DNA from: an uncultured Campylobacterales bacterium
Lineage (GTDB): Bacteria > Campylobacterota > Campylobacteria > Campylobacterales > Arcobacteraceae
Assembly (NCBI GenBank): GCA_947494995.1
Contig: CANLWY010000002.1
Coordinates: 310,001 to 374,000, forward strand
Reading direction: 5' to 3'
DNA length: 64,000 nucleotides
Under the pieces are notes generated by a model. The model was not told where the DNA came from and searched no databases. It saw only the letters and a program-made list of their open reading frames with translations. This document shows, piece after piece, positions 1-9,821 of this stretch; position 1 is the first letter of the stretch; each line of letters opens with the position of its first letter. A program made the position numbers and the translations under genes.

Positions 1-496
1 ATTCCAGTTTGGAGCCCTATTTTCTTCACTTAATGTAATTGAAAATATTGGTATTATGTTAAAAGAAAACACTAAACTTCCTCAAGATTTAATAGAAGAT
101 ATTGCCTATACAAAACTAAAAATGGTTGGTCTTGATTCAAGAGTTGGAAAACTTTATCCAGAAGAGCTTAGTGGTGGTATGAAAAAAAGAGTTGCCTTAG
201 CACGTTCTTTAGCCCTTGATCCAGATATTGTATTTTTAGATGAACCAACTTCTGGTTTAGACCCAGCAAGTGCAAAGGCTTTTGATACATTGATTTCAGA
301 GTTAAGAGATATGTTAGGACTTACAGTTGTTATGATTACCCATGAATTAAATACAATTAAAAATGTGTTAGATAGATTCTTGATACTATCAAATGGAAAG
401 TTGGAAATTATAGGAACATATAAGGATGCTGTAAATGCAAATAATGATACAATTAATAGGTTTTTAAAACTATCAAAGGAAAATTTTGGAAAATAA
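1..496 (+). CDS. mlaF: MlaF-like ABC transporter ATP-binding protein (5' end outside window)
   Basis: ATPase of an MCE-type (Mla) phospholipid transporter at the inner membrane. The reading frame is already open at base 2 with the Q-loop segment QFGALFSSLNVIEN, so the internal ATG at 56 is not the start and the Walker A motif lies off the left edge. Visible in order are the signature LSGGMKKRVALARS, Walker B VFLDEPTSGLDP and the H-loop motif MITHE. QFGALFSS is typical of MlaF. The next gene begins 11 bases before this one stops, so the two are translationally coupled. The MlaE permease is presumably just upstream. Confidence 0.9.
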   Translation, partial: FQFGALFSSLNVIENIGIMLKENTKLPQDLIEDIAYTKLKMVGLDSRVGKLYPEELSGGMKKRVALARSLALDPDIVFLDEPTSGLDPASAKAFDTLISELRDMLGLTVVMITHELNTIKNVLDRFLILSNGKLEIIGTYKDAVNANNDTINRFLKLSKENFGK

Positions 497-1430
497 GGCT
501 AGATATACAATAGTTGGTCTATTTGTTTTAATTTTTGCAATAGCAATGGTTATTTTCATATTATGGTTAGCAAGATATGATGTTGAAGAGATAAATGCAA
601 AAGAGTTTCGTCTATATAGTAAAACATCAATTGCTGGATTAAATAAAAACTCTATGGTTGAGTATAAAGGTTTAGATATTGGAACTGTAAAAGATATAGG
701 TATTGATCCTAATAATCTTGAGCAAATAGAGGTAATCCTTAAAATAACAAATCCAAATGTTATAAAAACAAACTCTTACGCTATTATTCAATCACAAGGT
801 GTAACCGGAAATAAAATTATTGAAATTGAAGGGGGTACTCAAGAAGCTGAATTACTAGTACCTAAAAAAGGCTCTTTTTCAATTATTCCACTAAAGAAAT
901 CATTTATTGATAAACTAACTTCAAGTGCAGGAAATATAACATCACAAATAGAAACTGTATTAAAAAGATTTGAAGTTTTACTTAGTGATAAAAATATGCA
1001 AAATATTGAGCAAATTCTTAAAAATACTAATAATTCAACAAAAAGCTTAGATGAAGTAATGTTAAATGTAAATAACCTAATTGAAAAAGAGTTAGTAAAA
1101 ACCCTTAAAAATGTAGATAGCATGACAAGTAGTATAAATAGCGTTGTAAAAAAAGATATAAAAAATACTATCAAAAAAATCGATTCTTTATCTCAAAACT
1201 TTAATATCCTAAGTAAAGATATAAATAGTACTATAAACAAAGATGTAAAACTTTTAATAGAAGATTTAAGAAAAACAGCTAAATCAACTCAAGGTATTGA
1301 TAAGGTACTTGATGATTTAGAGGCTACTTTAAATAAAATAGATACTACAGTTGAAGAGTTTAGTTCAAACGGTGGAGATATGATATTTAAAACAAGAGAA
1401 GTTAAATATGGTCCAGGAGAACAAGAATAA
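486..1430 (+). CDS. mlaD: MlaD/MCE family lipid-transport protein
   Basis: Periplasmic, membrane-anchored lipid-binding subunit of the Mla-type transporter. The start is a TTG overlapping the mlaF stop; translation from it gives ENKARYTIVGLFVL, the usual MCE beginning, and no ATG lies nearby. One transmembrane helix spans about residues 9-29. An MCE domain follows at about 38-118, containing the conserved YKGLDIGTVKDIGI stretch. A long region, about 140-300, is rich in heptad-like Asn, Ile, Leu and Lys and is probably a coiled coil that forms the trans-periplasmic helical tube. The gene shares the overlapping bases of its stop with the next ATG. Confidence 0.92.
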   Translation: MENKARYTIVGLFVLIFAIAMVIFILWLARYDVEEINAKEFRLYSKTSIAGLNKNSMVEYKGLDIGTVKDIGIDPNNLEQIEVILKITNPNVIKTNSYAIIQSQGVTGNKIIEIEGGTQEAELLVPKKGSFSIIPLKKSFIDKLTSSAGNITSQIETVLKRFEVLLSDKNMQNIEQILKNTNNSTKSLDEVMLNVNNLIEKELVKTLKNVDSMTSSINSVVKKDIKNTIKKIDSLSQNFNILSKDINSTINKDVKLLIEDLRKTAKSTQGIDKVLDDLEATLNKIDTTVEEFSSNGGDMIFKTREVKYGPGEQE

Positions 1431-2029
1431 TGATAAAAACAACAATAACAATAATTTTAGGTACCCTATTTTTTAGTGGTTGTATTTCTATAACAAAAGA
1501 GATTCCTTCATATCAAACATATACTCTTTCATTAAAACAAGATATTAAAAAATCAAAATATATTGATAAAACAATTCATGTACTTGAACCAAAAGCTATA
1601 AATAGTATAAATACAAAAGCTATAAATTACTCTAAAGAGAGTTTTGAGCAAGAAAAATATGCACTTAGTAAATGGAGTGATAAACCTTCGAAAATGCTAC
1701 AACAAGTTATTGCAAATTATCTTGTAAATAAAAACTCTTATAAATATATAACTACATCAAATATTAAAGTCGATAATGACTATAAATTGATTAGTCAATT
1801 AGTTGATTTTAAACATACTTTTTCAAGAAATAGTTCATATGCTGACTTTTCCATAAGAATTTATTTAATTAATAACAAAACAGAAAAAGTATATTTTAAA
1901 AGTTTTACATATAATAAGAAAACTGAAACAAACGATGCACAGGGTCTTGTAAGAGCACTAAATAGCATTACGAATACTTTTCTTATAGATTTAAATAATT
2001 TTATAATAAAATCTTTAGAAGAGAACTAG
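1430..2029 (+). CDS. ABC-type transport auxiliary lipoprotein (PqiC-like)
   Basis: Probable outer-membrane lipoprotein partner of the MCE transporter. The N-terminus has a lipoprotein signal with lipobox FFSGC and lipidation at Cys18, followed by a roughly 180-residue domain resembling the ABC_trans_aux/PqiC family (SYQTYTLS near the start; later a conserved-looking FEQEKYALSKWSDKP stretch). The start ATG overlaps the mlaD stop (TAATG), so it is the third gene of the mlaF-mlaD operon. Family assignment rests on lipobox, size and context. Confidence 0.82.
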   Translation: MIKTTITIILGTLFFSGCISITKEIPSYQTYTLSLKQDIKKSKYIDKTIHVLEPKAINSINTKAINYSKESFEQEKYALSKWSDKPSKMLQQVIANYLVNKNSYKYITTSNIKVDNDYKLISQLVDFKHTFSRNSSYADFSIRIYLINNKTEKVYFKSFTYNKKTETNDAQGLVRALNSITNTFLIDLNNFIIKSLEEN

Positions 2030-2039
2030 TTTAATATGC

Positions 2040-2045
2040 TATAAT
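2040..2045 (+). promoter_or_regulatory. Candidate sigma70 -10 box for the Cache histidine kinase
   Basis: TATAAT preceded by GC, 26 bases before the ATG at 2072, in the 42-base gap after the lipoprotein gene. No clear -35 box, as is usual in Campylobacterota. Confidence 0.55.
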
Positions 2046-2071
2046 TGAATTATCCTACTCTATAAGAAAAT

Positions 2072-3985
2072 ATGTTGAATAGTAAAAATGAAAAAATAAT
2101 TGTAAAAATAATAAAATATGGGCCTGTCACTCTTATTTTATTATTATCTTTAATATTATCATTCTCATTATATATAAACAATCAAGCTGTTTATAATAAT
2201 GAAAAAAAACTTATTGAATCTGAACATATTCAAAGAAATAAACAATTAATTAAAAATCAAGTAGATAGCGTTTATAACTATATTGCAAAAGAACAAAAAT
2301 CTACAGAAACAAAATTAAAAGAGTCTTTAAAACAAAGAGTTTATGAAGCACATACAATAGCTACAAATATTTACAATGAAAATAAACATTTAGATAAAAA
2401 AATTGTTATGAAAATGATAAAAGATGCACTAAGAAATATACGATTTAACAATAAAAGAGGATATTTTTTTATCTACTCTTTTGATTATGAATGTATTTTA
2501 CTACCTGTTGCTAAACATCTTGAGGGAAAAAGTTTTTATAACTTTAAAGATGGTAAAGGCAATTTTTTAACTAGAGACATAGTTGAGCAAGTAAAAAAAG
2601 AGAAAGAAGGTTTTTTAACTTGGTGGTATCATAAACCCTCAGATATGAAGAACCAATATAAAAAACTTGGCTTCAATAAGCATTTCGAACCTTATAACTG
2701 GTTTATTGGTACAGGAGAATATATTGAAGACTTTGAAAATGATATAAAAAAAGATATATTAGATTATATACAAAATCTATCTTATCCAAACAAAGAATAT
2801 ATTTTTGTAATAGACTTTAACGGGAAATACTTAAGTCACATAAGAAAAAGTATAATTGGATTAAATGCACTTGAAGCAAAAGATACAAGAAGTCATCAAA
2901 CAATTCTAGATGCAATTGAAATATCAAGAAACAATGGAAAAGGTTATATAAGCTATGTGCAAACTAGAAAACCAGGATTAGATTTACCCATCATAAAAAC
3001 AAGCTATGTAAGAGGTTTTGAAAAATGGCAATGGTTCATAGGAAAAGGTTTTTATGAAGATGATATAAAAGATGTTGTATTAAGAAAAAAAGAGCTTCTT
3101 GAAGATAAATTTAAAGAAAATTTAAAACAAATAGCTATTATAACTATAGGTTTAACTACTTTATTACTATTTGTATCAATGCAAGTCTCAACTCTTTTAC
3201 AAAAAAGATTTAAAGCATATCAAAATGAAATCAAAAGTAATCTTGAAAAAATCACACAGCAACATGATATGATTGCACACCAATCAAAAATGGCAGCTAT
3301 TGGAAACATGATAGCAAATATTGCACATCAATGGAGACAACCACTTTCAATGATCTCAACAGCAGCAACAGGGATTAAACTAAAAAAAGATTTAAATATA
3401 CTAGAGGATGAAGATCTTTATAAGAGTATTGAGTATATAAATGATTCAACACAATATTTATCAAAAACAATTGATGACTTTAGAAACTTTTTCTCTAAAA
3501 ATAAAGAAAAAGAAGAATTTTGTATTATTGAACCAATCAATGTTTCTTTAAATATATTAAAGTCTCAATTTAAAAACAATGGTATAGAGATAATCAATAC
3601 TATAGGAGATTCAAAAATCTATGGACTTAAAAATGAATTAGTTCAAGTAATAATAAATATTATAACAAACTCAAAAGATGAATTTATAAAAAAAGAAAAA
3701 TTGAGAAAACTTATTCTCATAGATAGTTTTGAAAAAGAGGGTTTTGTATATATAACTATAAAAGATACAGCTGGTGGTATAGATGAAAAAATCATTGAAC
3801 ATATATTTGAACCATATTTCACAACCAAGCACCAATCACAGGGTACAGGGATTGGTCTTTATATGACTGAAGAGATTATTACAAAACATATGAAAGGAAC
3901 TATTAATATTAATAACTCTAACTTTGATTTTGAGGGTAAAAACTACACTGGTGCAAAAGTTACTATTAAACTAAAACTTGCATAA
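2072..3985 (+). CDS. Membrane sensor histidine kinase with two Cache domains
   Basis: Two-component sensor kinase of the inner membrane. Residues 13-33 form TM1. Two periplasmic Cache-like modules follow at about 100-225 (RGYFFIYSFDYE ... WFIGTGEYIED) and 240-340 (YIFVIDFNGKYLSH ... WFIGKGFYEDD), then TM2 near 350-370. The kinase core has the H-box NIAHQWRQP with phospho-acceptor His419, an N-box around IITNSKDEF, and G-boxes DTAGGIDE and GTGIGLYM. The HQWRQP box is the subtype abundant in Arcobacter-like bacteria. No response regulator is adjacent, so the partner is unknown. Small organic ligands are typical for such sensors (family knowledge). Confidence 0.92.
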   Translation: MLNSKNEKIIVKIIKYGPVTLILLLSLILSFSLYINNQAVYNNEKKLIESEHIQRNKQLIKNQVDSVYNYIAKEQKSTETKLKESLKQRVYEAHTIATNIYNENKHLDKKIVMKMIKDALRNIRFNNKRGYFFIYSFDYECILLPVAKHLEGKSFYNFKDGKGNFLTRDIVEQVKKEKEGFLTWWYHKPSDMKNQYKKLGFNKHFEPYNWFIGTGEYIEDFENDIKKDILDYIQNLSYPNKEYIFVIDFNGKYLSHIRKSIIGLNALEAKDTRSHQTILDAIEISRNNGKGYISYVQTRKPGLDLPIIKTSYVRGFEKWQWFIGKGFYEDDIKDVVLRKKELLEDKFKENLKQIAIITIGLTTLLLFVSMQVSTLLQKRFKAYQNEIKSNLEKITQQHDMIAHQSKMAAIGNMIANIAHQWRQPLSMISTAATGIKLKKDLNILEDEDLYKSIEYINDSTQYLSKTIDDFRNFFSKNKEKEEFCIIEPINVSLNILKSQFKNNGIEIINTIGDSKIYGLKNELVQVIINIITNSKDEFIKKEKLRKLILIDSFEKEGFVYITIKDTAGGIDEKIIEHIFEPYFTTKHQSQGTGIGLYMTEEIITKHMKGTININNSNFDFEGKNYTGAKVTIKLKLA

Positions 3986-4063
3986 ATGAGAAATTGTGTA
4001 ACCACCAGAGCTTCATAAATAAAATTTATATCTGTTTATTCTTTTTAATAATCTCAAATTAGC

Positions 4064-4069
4064 TATAAT
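4064..4069 (+). promoter_or_regulatory. Candidate -10 box for fumarase
   Basis: TATAAT in the context AGCTATAATC, 33 bases before the fumarase ATG, which itself follows an AAAGGA Shine-Dalgarno. Confidence 0.55.
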
Positions 4070-4102
4070 CTCCTAATTTCAATTTACAAAAGGATTGCAA
4101 GA

Positions 4103-5596
4103 ATGGGAAAAATTACAGAACAAGATATTATTAATAGTATAGCTGACGCTTGTCAATATATATCGTTTTATCATCCAGAAGATTTCGTTAAAGGAATGGT
4201 AGAAGCATATGAAAAAGAGCAAAGTGAATCAGCTAAAAATGCTATTGGACAAATCTTAATCAACTCAAAAATGTGTGCTATGGGACATAGACCACTTTGC
4301 CAAGATACAGGAAGCGTAAATATCTTTGTAAAAGTAGGTTTAAAAGCAGACTTAGATATTAGTAGAGATTTAGAAGATGTATTAAATGCAGGTGTAGCAA
4401 AAGGTTATACTGATCCAGATAATACACTTAGATTCTCTGTTGTTAGTGATCCAGCAGGAGAGAGAAAAAATACAAAAGACAATACACCAGCAGTTATCCA
4501 CTATAGTGTTGATGCAAACTCTGATGTAATTGATATTACAGTTGCAGCAAAAGGTGGAGGTAGTGAAAACAAATCTAAATTTGCAGTATTAAATCCATCA
4601 GATAGCGTTTATGACTGGGTAATGTCAAATGTTGAACAAATGGGAGCAGGATGGTGCCCTCCAGGTATTTTAGGAATTGGTATTGGTGGTAATCCTGAAA
4701 AATCAATGCTTTTAGCAAAAGAGTCTCTAATGGGTCATGTTGATATCCATGAATTAAAAGAGAGAGGTCCTCAAAATGCACTAGAAGAATTAAGACTTAG
4801 ACTATACGAAGATATTAATAAAATCGGAATTGGAGCACAAGGTCTAGGTGGTTTAACAACTGTTTTAGATGTTAAGATTTTAGATTATCCATGTCACGCG
4901 GCATCATTACCAGTTGCTATGATTCCAAACTGTGCAGCAACTAGACATATTCACTTTGAATTAAAAGGTGATGGACCAGCTAAATTTGAAAAACCAGATT
5001 TAGATATTTGGCCAGATTTAGAAATCCCAATGGATACAGTTAAAAAAGTAAATATTGAAGATTTAACTAAAGAAAAATTAAAAGAGTACAAATCTGGTGA
5101 TACATTATTATTATCAGGTAAAATTTTAACAGCAAGAGACGCTGCTCACAAGAAAATTGTTGAGTACAAAAATGCTGGTAAGCCACTTCCAAATGGTGTT
5201 GACTTAAAAGACAGATTTATCTACTATGTAGGACCAGTTGATCCAGTAGGAGATGAAGTAGTAGGACCTGCGGGACCAACAACTTCTACAAGGATGGATA
5301 AATTTACTAAAGACATGATGGAAATTGGTATCATGGGTATGATTGGTAAAGCGGAAAGAAAGCAACCAACTATCGATTTAATCAAAGAGTATGAATCTAC
5401 ATACTTAATTGCAACGGGTGGAGCTGCTTACCTTATTGCTCAATCAATCAAAGGTGCTAAGACTTTAGCCTTTGAAGAGATGGGAATGGAAGCTATTTAC
5501 GAATTTGAAGTAAAAGATATGCCTGTTACAGTTGCAGTTGATACCGAGGGTAACTCAATACACACAACTGGACCAGCTAAATGGAGAACTATTTAG
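4103..5596 (+). CDS. Fumarate hydratase, class I (iron-sulfur)
   Basis: Converts fumarate and malate in the TCA cycle using a labile 4Fe-4S cluster. It is a single 497-residue chain carrying both the N-terminal cluster/catalytic region (MGHRPLCQDTGSVN near residue 70, GGGSENKSKF, MIPNCAATRHIHFE) and the C-terminal swivel region (YYVGPVDPVGDEVVGPAGPTTSTRMDKF). The cysteines in CQDTG and PNCAATRH are expected cluster ligands. Full length for the single-chain class I type, unlike the two-subunit form. It stands alone between its own promoter and a bidirectional terminator. The L-tartrate dehydratase family is related, but the complete single chain favours fumarase. Confidence 0.93.
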   Translation: MGKITEQDIINSIADACQYISFYHPEDFVKGMVEAYEKEQSESAKNAIGQILINSKMCAMGHRPLCQDTGSVNIFVKVGLKADLDISRDLEDVLNAGVAKGYTDPDNTLRFSVVSDPAGERKNTKDNTPAVIHYSVDANSDVIDITVAAKGGGSENKSKFAVLNPSDSVYDWVMSNVEQMGAGWCPPGILGIGIGGNPEKSMLLAKESLMGHVDIHELKERGPQNALEELRLRLYEDINKIGIGAQGLGGLTTVLDVKILDYPCHAASLPVAMIPNCAATRHIHFELKGDGPAKFEKPDLDIWPDLEIPMDTVKKVNIEDLTKEKLKEYKSGDTLLLSGKILTARDAAHKKIVEYKNAGKPLPNGVDLKDRFIYYVGPVDPVGDEVVGPAGPTTSTRMDKFTKDMMEIGIMGMIGKAERKQPTIDLIKEYESTYLIATGGAAYLIAQSIKGAKTLAFEEMGMEAIYEFEVKDMPVTVAVDTEGNSIHTTGPAKWRTI

Positions 5597-5617
5597 TCTA
5601 TACCAGAGTTAAAAATT

Positions 5618-5639
5618 ACAAAGGCTTAATCGCCTTTGT
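5618..5639. terminator. Bidirectional terminator between fumarase and the chemoreceptor gene
   Basis: Perfect 8-bp stem ACAAAGGC / GCCTTTGT with a 6-base loop in the 44-base gap between convergent genes. T-rich tracts lie on both outer sides. Confidence 0.75.
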
Positions 5640-5640
5640 A

Positions 5641-8592
5641 TTATTTTATAAGTCTATTATTTACTACTGCAATATCATTTAAACAACCAAATACTCTTTC
5701 TGTAGCATCTTCAATATCTTTTGCAGTCTCTTTTAAAACTTTATTATCTGCTTTTCTTGCATTTAAATCTATATAATTTTGTATCTTTTCATGAACTTTT
5801 TCATGTGTCTGCTTTAAAATATTCCACTCATTTGTTCTTGTAAATGCTCTATTATCATTTTCCAATCTACTTGTCCAAGTACCTAAATTACATGAACTTG
5901 AATCTTTGATACTAAATGAATCAAAACTATCTAAATCTTTAAAACACTCTTTTTTGAAATTAATATGATCATTTTTATATTTTGATATATCTTGAATTAA
6001 ATCAATATCATCAACCATATCATAATATTTAGGATTAATTTGTGCCTTTTGTGTAATACCTAATAATCTATTTGAAAGATTTGCAACCTCTTTTGCTAAA
6101 TCATCAATATTAGCAGAAGTAGAAGCATTATTTTGAGTCATCTTATCTAAAAGATTAATTGCATCATTAATTTGAACCACTCCACTCTCCTGTTCTCTTA
6201 TTGCTGTTGTTACATTATCAATAATATCTTTTGTATCAACAATTTTTGAAGATAGAGTTTCATAACCATTAATCATATTAGTTGCAATCTCTTTTCCTTC
6301 ATTTGATTTAGAACTTGCATCTTCAACAAGTTTCTTAATCTGATTTGCTGCTTCTGCTGATCTACTTGCTAGAGTTCTTACTTCTTGAGCAACAACGGCA
6401 AAACCTTTTCCAGCTTCACCTGCAGTTGCAGCTTCAACTGCAGCATTTAATGATAAGATATTTGTTTGAAATGCAATTTGATCAATCACTGAAATTGCTT
6501 CACTAATTGCACTTACTTTTTCATTTATTTCATCCATAGAAGTAGATGTCTTAGTTGCTAATTCATTTCCACTCACTGCACTACTATTTAACTCATCTGC
6601 AATCATTAACATCTGCTCTACATCTTTACTACTTGATTTCATATTTCCAGTAATTTGTTCGATTGAAGCAGCTGTCTCCTCTAGAGATGCAGCTTGTTTT
6701 GTAGAGCTATTAGCTAAATGCTGCGAGGATTGAGTTAATGTCTCTGTATTTATTTCTAACTCTTTCCCTGCATTTGTAATCATTGCAATTAACTGAGAAA
6801 TAGCTTGTCCAAGAAGTATTGAGCCTGTTGATAGTGTTCCAAAATCACCATACATTCCAACCTTTTTCTCATCACTTAATCTATAATCATATTTCCCACT
6901 TGCATAATTATCAAGGACTAAATTTATATTGTTAATCTTATTTTTTGTATAGAAAATCATTTTATTAATAATCTCTCTTAAGGACTCAACTTCACTTGTT
7001 GCACCTTTTTCATGAATAGAGTATTCAAAGAAGCCATTTGATATTTTTACTACAACATCAGAAATTTCTGCAACTACTTTTTTATCTTGTTCAATAAACT
7101 TCTCTATCTTTTGAACTTGTTCATTCATATTACTAGTCATTTGAGCAAACTCATCAGTTCCTTTTACTTCCATAGGTTTGATGTACTCTTTTTCTCTTAT
7201 TACATATTGGAAAAAATACTCCAATCCTTGTTTAAATGTCTTAATTGACTGTGTAATTCTTCTAGTCATAAGTGTACTAATTGTAAATACTAAAACTAAC
7301 ATTACTACTATTAGAGAAACTACAAAAATAAGTTGGAAATTAATCTCATTGTTTTTTTTATCAATGAACTTTTTTATGTTTTCTACTAACATTTCATCAA
7401 GTTTATTAAAAAACTCTATTCTTTTAGAAGATACTTCAAACCATTTCTTAGAATCAGCTCCATATATATTCTTCTTTAGTTGTTTTAAAGCATTTAAAGC
7501 AACTGAATCGTCAATCATAATTAAAGAGTCTATTTCCTCTATTGTTTTTTGCTGTGCTTTATAGTCCATCACATCAAGTGAACTTCCTAAATAGTTATCA
7601 AAAACTCTCTTTACTTTTTTTAATAAGCTTTTTTCTTCTTTTGTAGTACCTTTTATTCTTCTATATTTATTTATATTTCTAGATATTGAAGAGTGGTACT
7701 TTTGGATTTTACTTGAATATTTAGTATCTCCTTTAACTACATAATCCTTGAAATTATGAATTAAACCTCCAAAACCAGCTAATTCCTGAATACTTGAAAT
7801 AATTTGATTTTTTTTACTTTTATTAAAAACAATATTTCTAAAACCTTCTACTTCGTTACAAGTATCACAATTTAATTTTTTTGTATAAATCTCTAGTTGT
7901 TCTTTTGTAGCTACTTTTTTAAATAACTTTAATAGTGTCTCTTGAGAAGCTACAGTAGAACTAAATTTATAGTAGTCACTGTTAGAAATAGATCCTTTAT
8001 TAAAAATCTCTCTTAATACTCTTCTCTCTTTTTCAGCCTCTTCAGTAAGATGGATAATTGATATATAAGCTTGAAGTTGTTTAGATATCTTTCCATTATT
8101 ACTGTAACTTAAAATATCATCTATAAAATAGAAAATCATATTTATTAAATTTGTATAATACTCTATAATCTGCTCATCACTATTAGAAATAGCCTCTGTT
8201 TTATTTCTAAAAGAGTTTATTTTAATAAGCTCTTTATTTAAAGGTGTAATCTTTTGTTTTAATTCATTAAAATAGTTGTCTACATTAAAATTTGTCAAGT
8301 ACTCTTTCAGATTACTAATACTTCTATCAGTTTTATCTTTTTGTGAAAAGAATTCACTTTTATACTCTTTTCCATAACTTAATGAATATACTAAACTATA
8401 TTCTCTTTCTTGTTGTAATCCAGTCAAAAGGTCATTTAGTCTTTTTGTAAATGTTAAATACTCTTTTGTTCTCTCTATAGAGTTTTGTTCAGAAATTTTG
8501 TTATATAAAACGTTGCCTGAAAGGATAAAAATAGTTATAATAGGAAGTAGTAAAATAACTAAGATTTTATTTTTTAGTAAAAGATTATTCAT
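5641..8592 (-). CDS. Methyl-accepting chemotaxis protein with NIT sensor and CZB domain
   Basis: Large chemoreceptor of about 983 residues. Domains in order: TM1 (near 8-26), a periplasmic NIT-type nitrate/nitrite-sensing region that begins with the [16 protein letters not shown] segment, TM2 (about 425-447), HAMP, a second HAMP-like linker, and the signalling hairpin with tip [20 protein letters not shown] and the AEVR-type helix. At the C-terminus is a CZB zinc-binding domain ([24 protein letters not shown]), whose Cys and His residues are the expected zinc ligands. Translation could start at a TTG at 8604, but the ATG at 8592 is preceded by GGAG at good spacing and is preferred. CZB domains sense zinc or oxidants such as hypochlorite (family knowledge). 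Confidence 0.92.
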   Translation of the reverse strand: MNNLLLKNKILVILLLPIITIFILSGNVLYNKISEQNSIERTKEYLTFTKRLNDLLTGLQQEREYSLVYSLSYGKEYKSEFFSQKDKTDRSISNLKEYLTNFNVDNYFNELKQKITPLNKELIKINSFRNKTEAISNSDEQIIEYYTNLINMIFYFIDDILSYSNNGKISKQLQAYISIIHLTEEAEKERRVLREIFNKGSISNSDYYKFSSTVASQETLLKLFKKVATKEQLEIYTKKLNCDTCNEVEGFRNIVFNKSKKNQIISSIQELAGFGGLIHNFKDYVVKGDTKYSSKIQKYHSSISRNINKYRRIKGTTKEEKSLLKKVKRVFDNYLGSSLDVMDYKAQQKTIEEIDSLIMIDDSVALNALKQLKKNIYGADSKKWFEVSSKRIEFFNKLDEMLVENIKKFIDKKNNEINFQLIFVVSLIVVMLVLVFTISTLMTRRITQSIKTFKQGLEYFFQYVIREKEYIKPMEVKGTDEFAQMTSNMNEQVQKIEKFIEQDKKVVAEISDVVVKISNGFFEYSIHEKGATSEVESLREIINKMIFYTKNKINNINLVLDNYASGKYDYRLSDEKKVGMYGDFGTLSTGSILLGQAISQLIAMITNAGKELEINTETLTQSSQHLANSSTKQAASLEETAASIEQITGNMKSSSKDVEQMLMIADELNSSAVSGNELATKTSTSMDEINEKVSAISEAISVIDQIAFQTNILSLNAAVEAATAGEAGKGFAVVAQEVRTLASRSAEAANQIKKLVEDASSKSNEGKEIATNMINGYETLSSKIVDTKDIIDNVTTAIREQESGVVQINDAINLLDKMTQNNASTSANIDDLAKEVANLSNRLLGITQKAQINPKYYDMVDDIDLIQDISKYKNDHINFKKECFKDLDSFDSFSIKDSSSCNLGTWTSRLENDNRAFTRTNEWNILKQTHEKVHEKIQNYIDLNARKADNKVLKETAKDIEDATERVFGCLNDIAVVNNRLIK

Positions 8593-8675
8593 CTTAATCT
8601 CCAAAATTATTAATTTTTTTGAAGTTTAACTAATGACTATTACACGGTGGTTACATAAAAGTATTATTTTTATTA

Positions 8676-9425
8676 TTAGATTTTATTTATAAATTCAAAT
8701 CCTCTAATACAAGAGCTTAGGTATGAGTTTCCAAATAAATTATAATGATTTAGATAGTGATAAAGATTATAAAGAATTTCTTTTGTTTCATATTCATAAG
8801 ATAATGGATAGTTTAAATTATAATTTTCATAAAAATCATTTGAAAAACCTCCAAACATATGTGTCATTGCAATATCAACTTCTCTATCCCCATAATATAC
8901 CGCTGGGTCAATTAAATAGATACTATCTTGATCAAAAAGTACATTTCCTGACCATAAATCACCATGAACTAAAGAAGCATGTTTTGTAGTATCATTAAAA
9001 AAATCAATAAGCCTTTTTTTATACTTCTTTAAAATAATCTCAAATTCATCTTTTATATTTTTGTTTTTTATCATTTGAACTTGAAAATCAAGCCTATAAG
9101 TAAAGAAAAACTCTCCCCAATTATCAGTTAAAATATTTTTTTGAAGATTCAATCCAATATAATTATCATAACTTAGTCCAAAATCAGGAAATTCTATTTT
9201 GTGTAGTTTTGCTAGTTCAATTCCAAGCCTCTTCATATGTTGTGAAGTTGAAATTTTAGAATCAATTTTTTCTATTTTTAATTCTTTTCTATCTACAGAG
9301 TAAACTCTAGGTATTTTAATACTACTATTTGAAGATAAAAGTATTTCCTCTAAAAGCTCTAAGCCTTTGGACTCTTTTATTAGACTATCATTATTTATAT
9401 GATTTTTCTTACAAAAAATTTCCAT
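8676..9425 (-). CDS. Fructosamine/ketosamine kinase-family protein
   Basis: Aminoglycoside-phosphotransferase-fold kinase of the fructosamine-3-kinase (YniA) family, which phosphorylates sugars attached to amines and so helps reverse glycation. Visible are the catalytic loop VHGDLWSGNVL (Asp and Asn for Mg-ATP) and the metal motif LIDPAVYYGDREVDIAM, followed by FGGF. At 249 residues it is shorter than E. coli YniA (286), mainly at the N-terminal lobe, where only a compact ESKGLELLEE segment remains. The start is one base after the stop of the upstream 115-residue gene, so the two are coupled. The substrate is not determined by sequence. Confidence 0.85.
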   Translation of the reverse strand: MEIFCKKNHINNDSLIKESKGLELLEEILLSSNSSIKIPRVYSVDRKELKIEKIDSKISTSQHMKRLGIELAKLHKIEFPDFGLSYDNYIGLNLQKNILTDNWGEFFFTYRLDFQVQMIKNKNIKDEFEIILKKYKKRLIDFFNDTTKHASLVHGDLWSGNVLFDQDSIYLIDPAVYYGDREVDIAMTHMFGGFSNDFYENYNLNYPLSYEYETKEILYNLYHYLNHYNLFGNSYLSSCIRGFEFINKI

Positions 9426-9426
9426 T

Positions 9427-9774
9427 CTACTTTAATCTATTTTTTGCAAGATCAATATCTGATTGATATTTATAAATCATATAATCAAACATCGTACAAT
9501 CTCTATTTTTACCAAAAAAAGATATCATCTCTAAGAATCTATATCCCATTCTAAAAAAAGCAGTAAAAGGAACAAGATAAGTAGCCATAGTTTCATATTT
9601 CCTATAAGGATAATATTTATCAAACTCTTCTTTAAGTTCTGTTAATATTTTATTCTCTTCATAAAGTTGTTCTTTAGTTTTTGAACTCATTGTTCTAAGA
9701 GCTAAAGTAAAATTTATAAAAAACATAATTAGGTTTAATTGCCAACCTAAAATAAAAATCTCTTCGTAACTCAT
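9427..9774 (-). CDS. Conserved hypothetical protein, 115 residues
   Basis: Not recognised. The N-terminus is hydrophobic (about residues 5-27, LGWQLNLIMFFINFTLAL), followed by a charged helix (KTKEQLYEENKILTELKEEF) and a second weakly hydrophobic stretch near 65-90 (MATYLVPFTAFFRMGYRFLEMISFF), so it is probably membrane-associated. It has a strong GGAGG Shine-Dalgarno and a TATAAT box at 9794-9799 on the minus strand. It is the first gene of a two-gene operon with the fructosamine-kinase-like gene, one base apart, suggesting a linked role. Confidence 0.7.
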   Translation of the reverse strand: MSYEEIFILGWQLNLIMFFINFTLALRTMSSKTKEQLYEENKILTELKEEFDKYYPYRKYETMATYLVPFTAFFRMGYRFLEMISFFGKNRDCTMFDYMIYKYQSDIDLAKNRLK

Positions 9775-9821
9775 TTATCCTCCATAAAACATAATTATAG
9801 CAACTTTTTTAATTGATTTCC

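Noticed and set aside
7178-7564. 128-codon plus-strand frame inside the chemoreceptor gene
   Set aside because: Antisense shadow of TM2/HAMP coding; no ribosome binding site or recognisable family.
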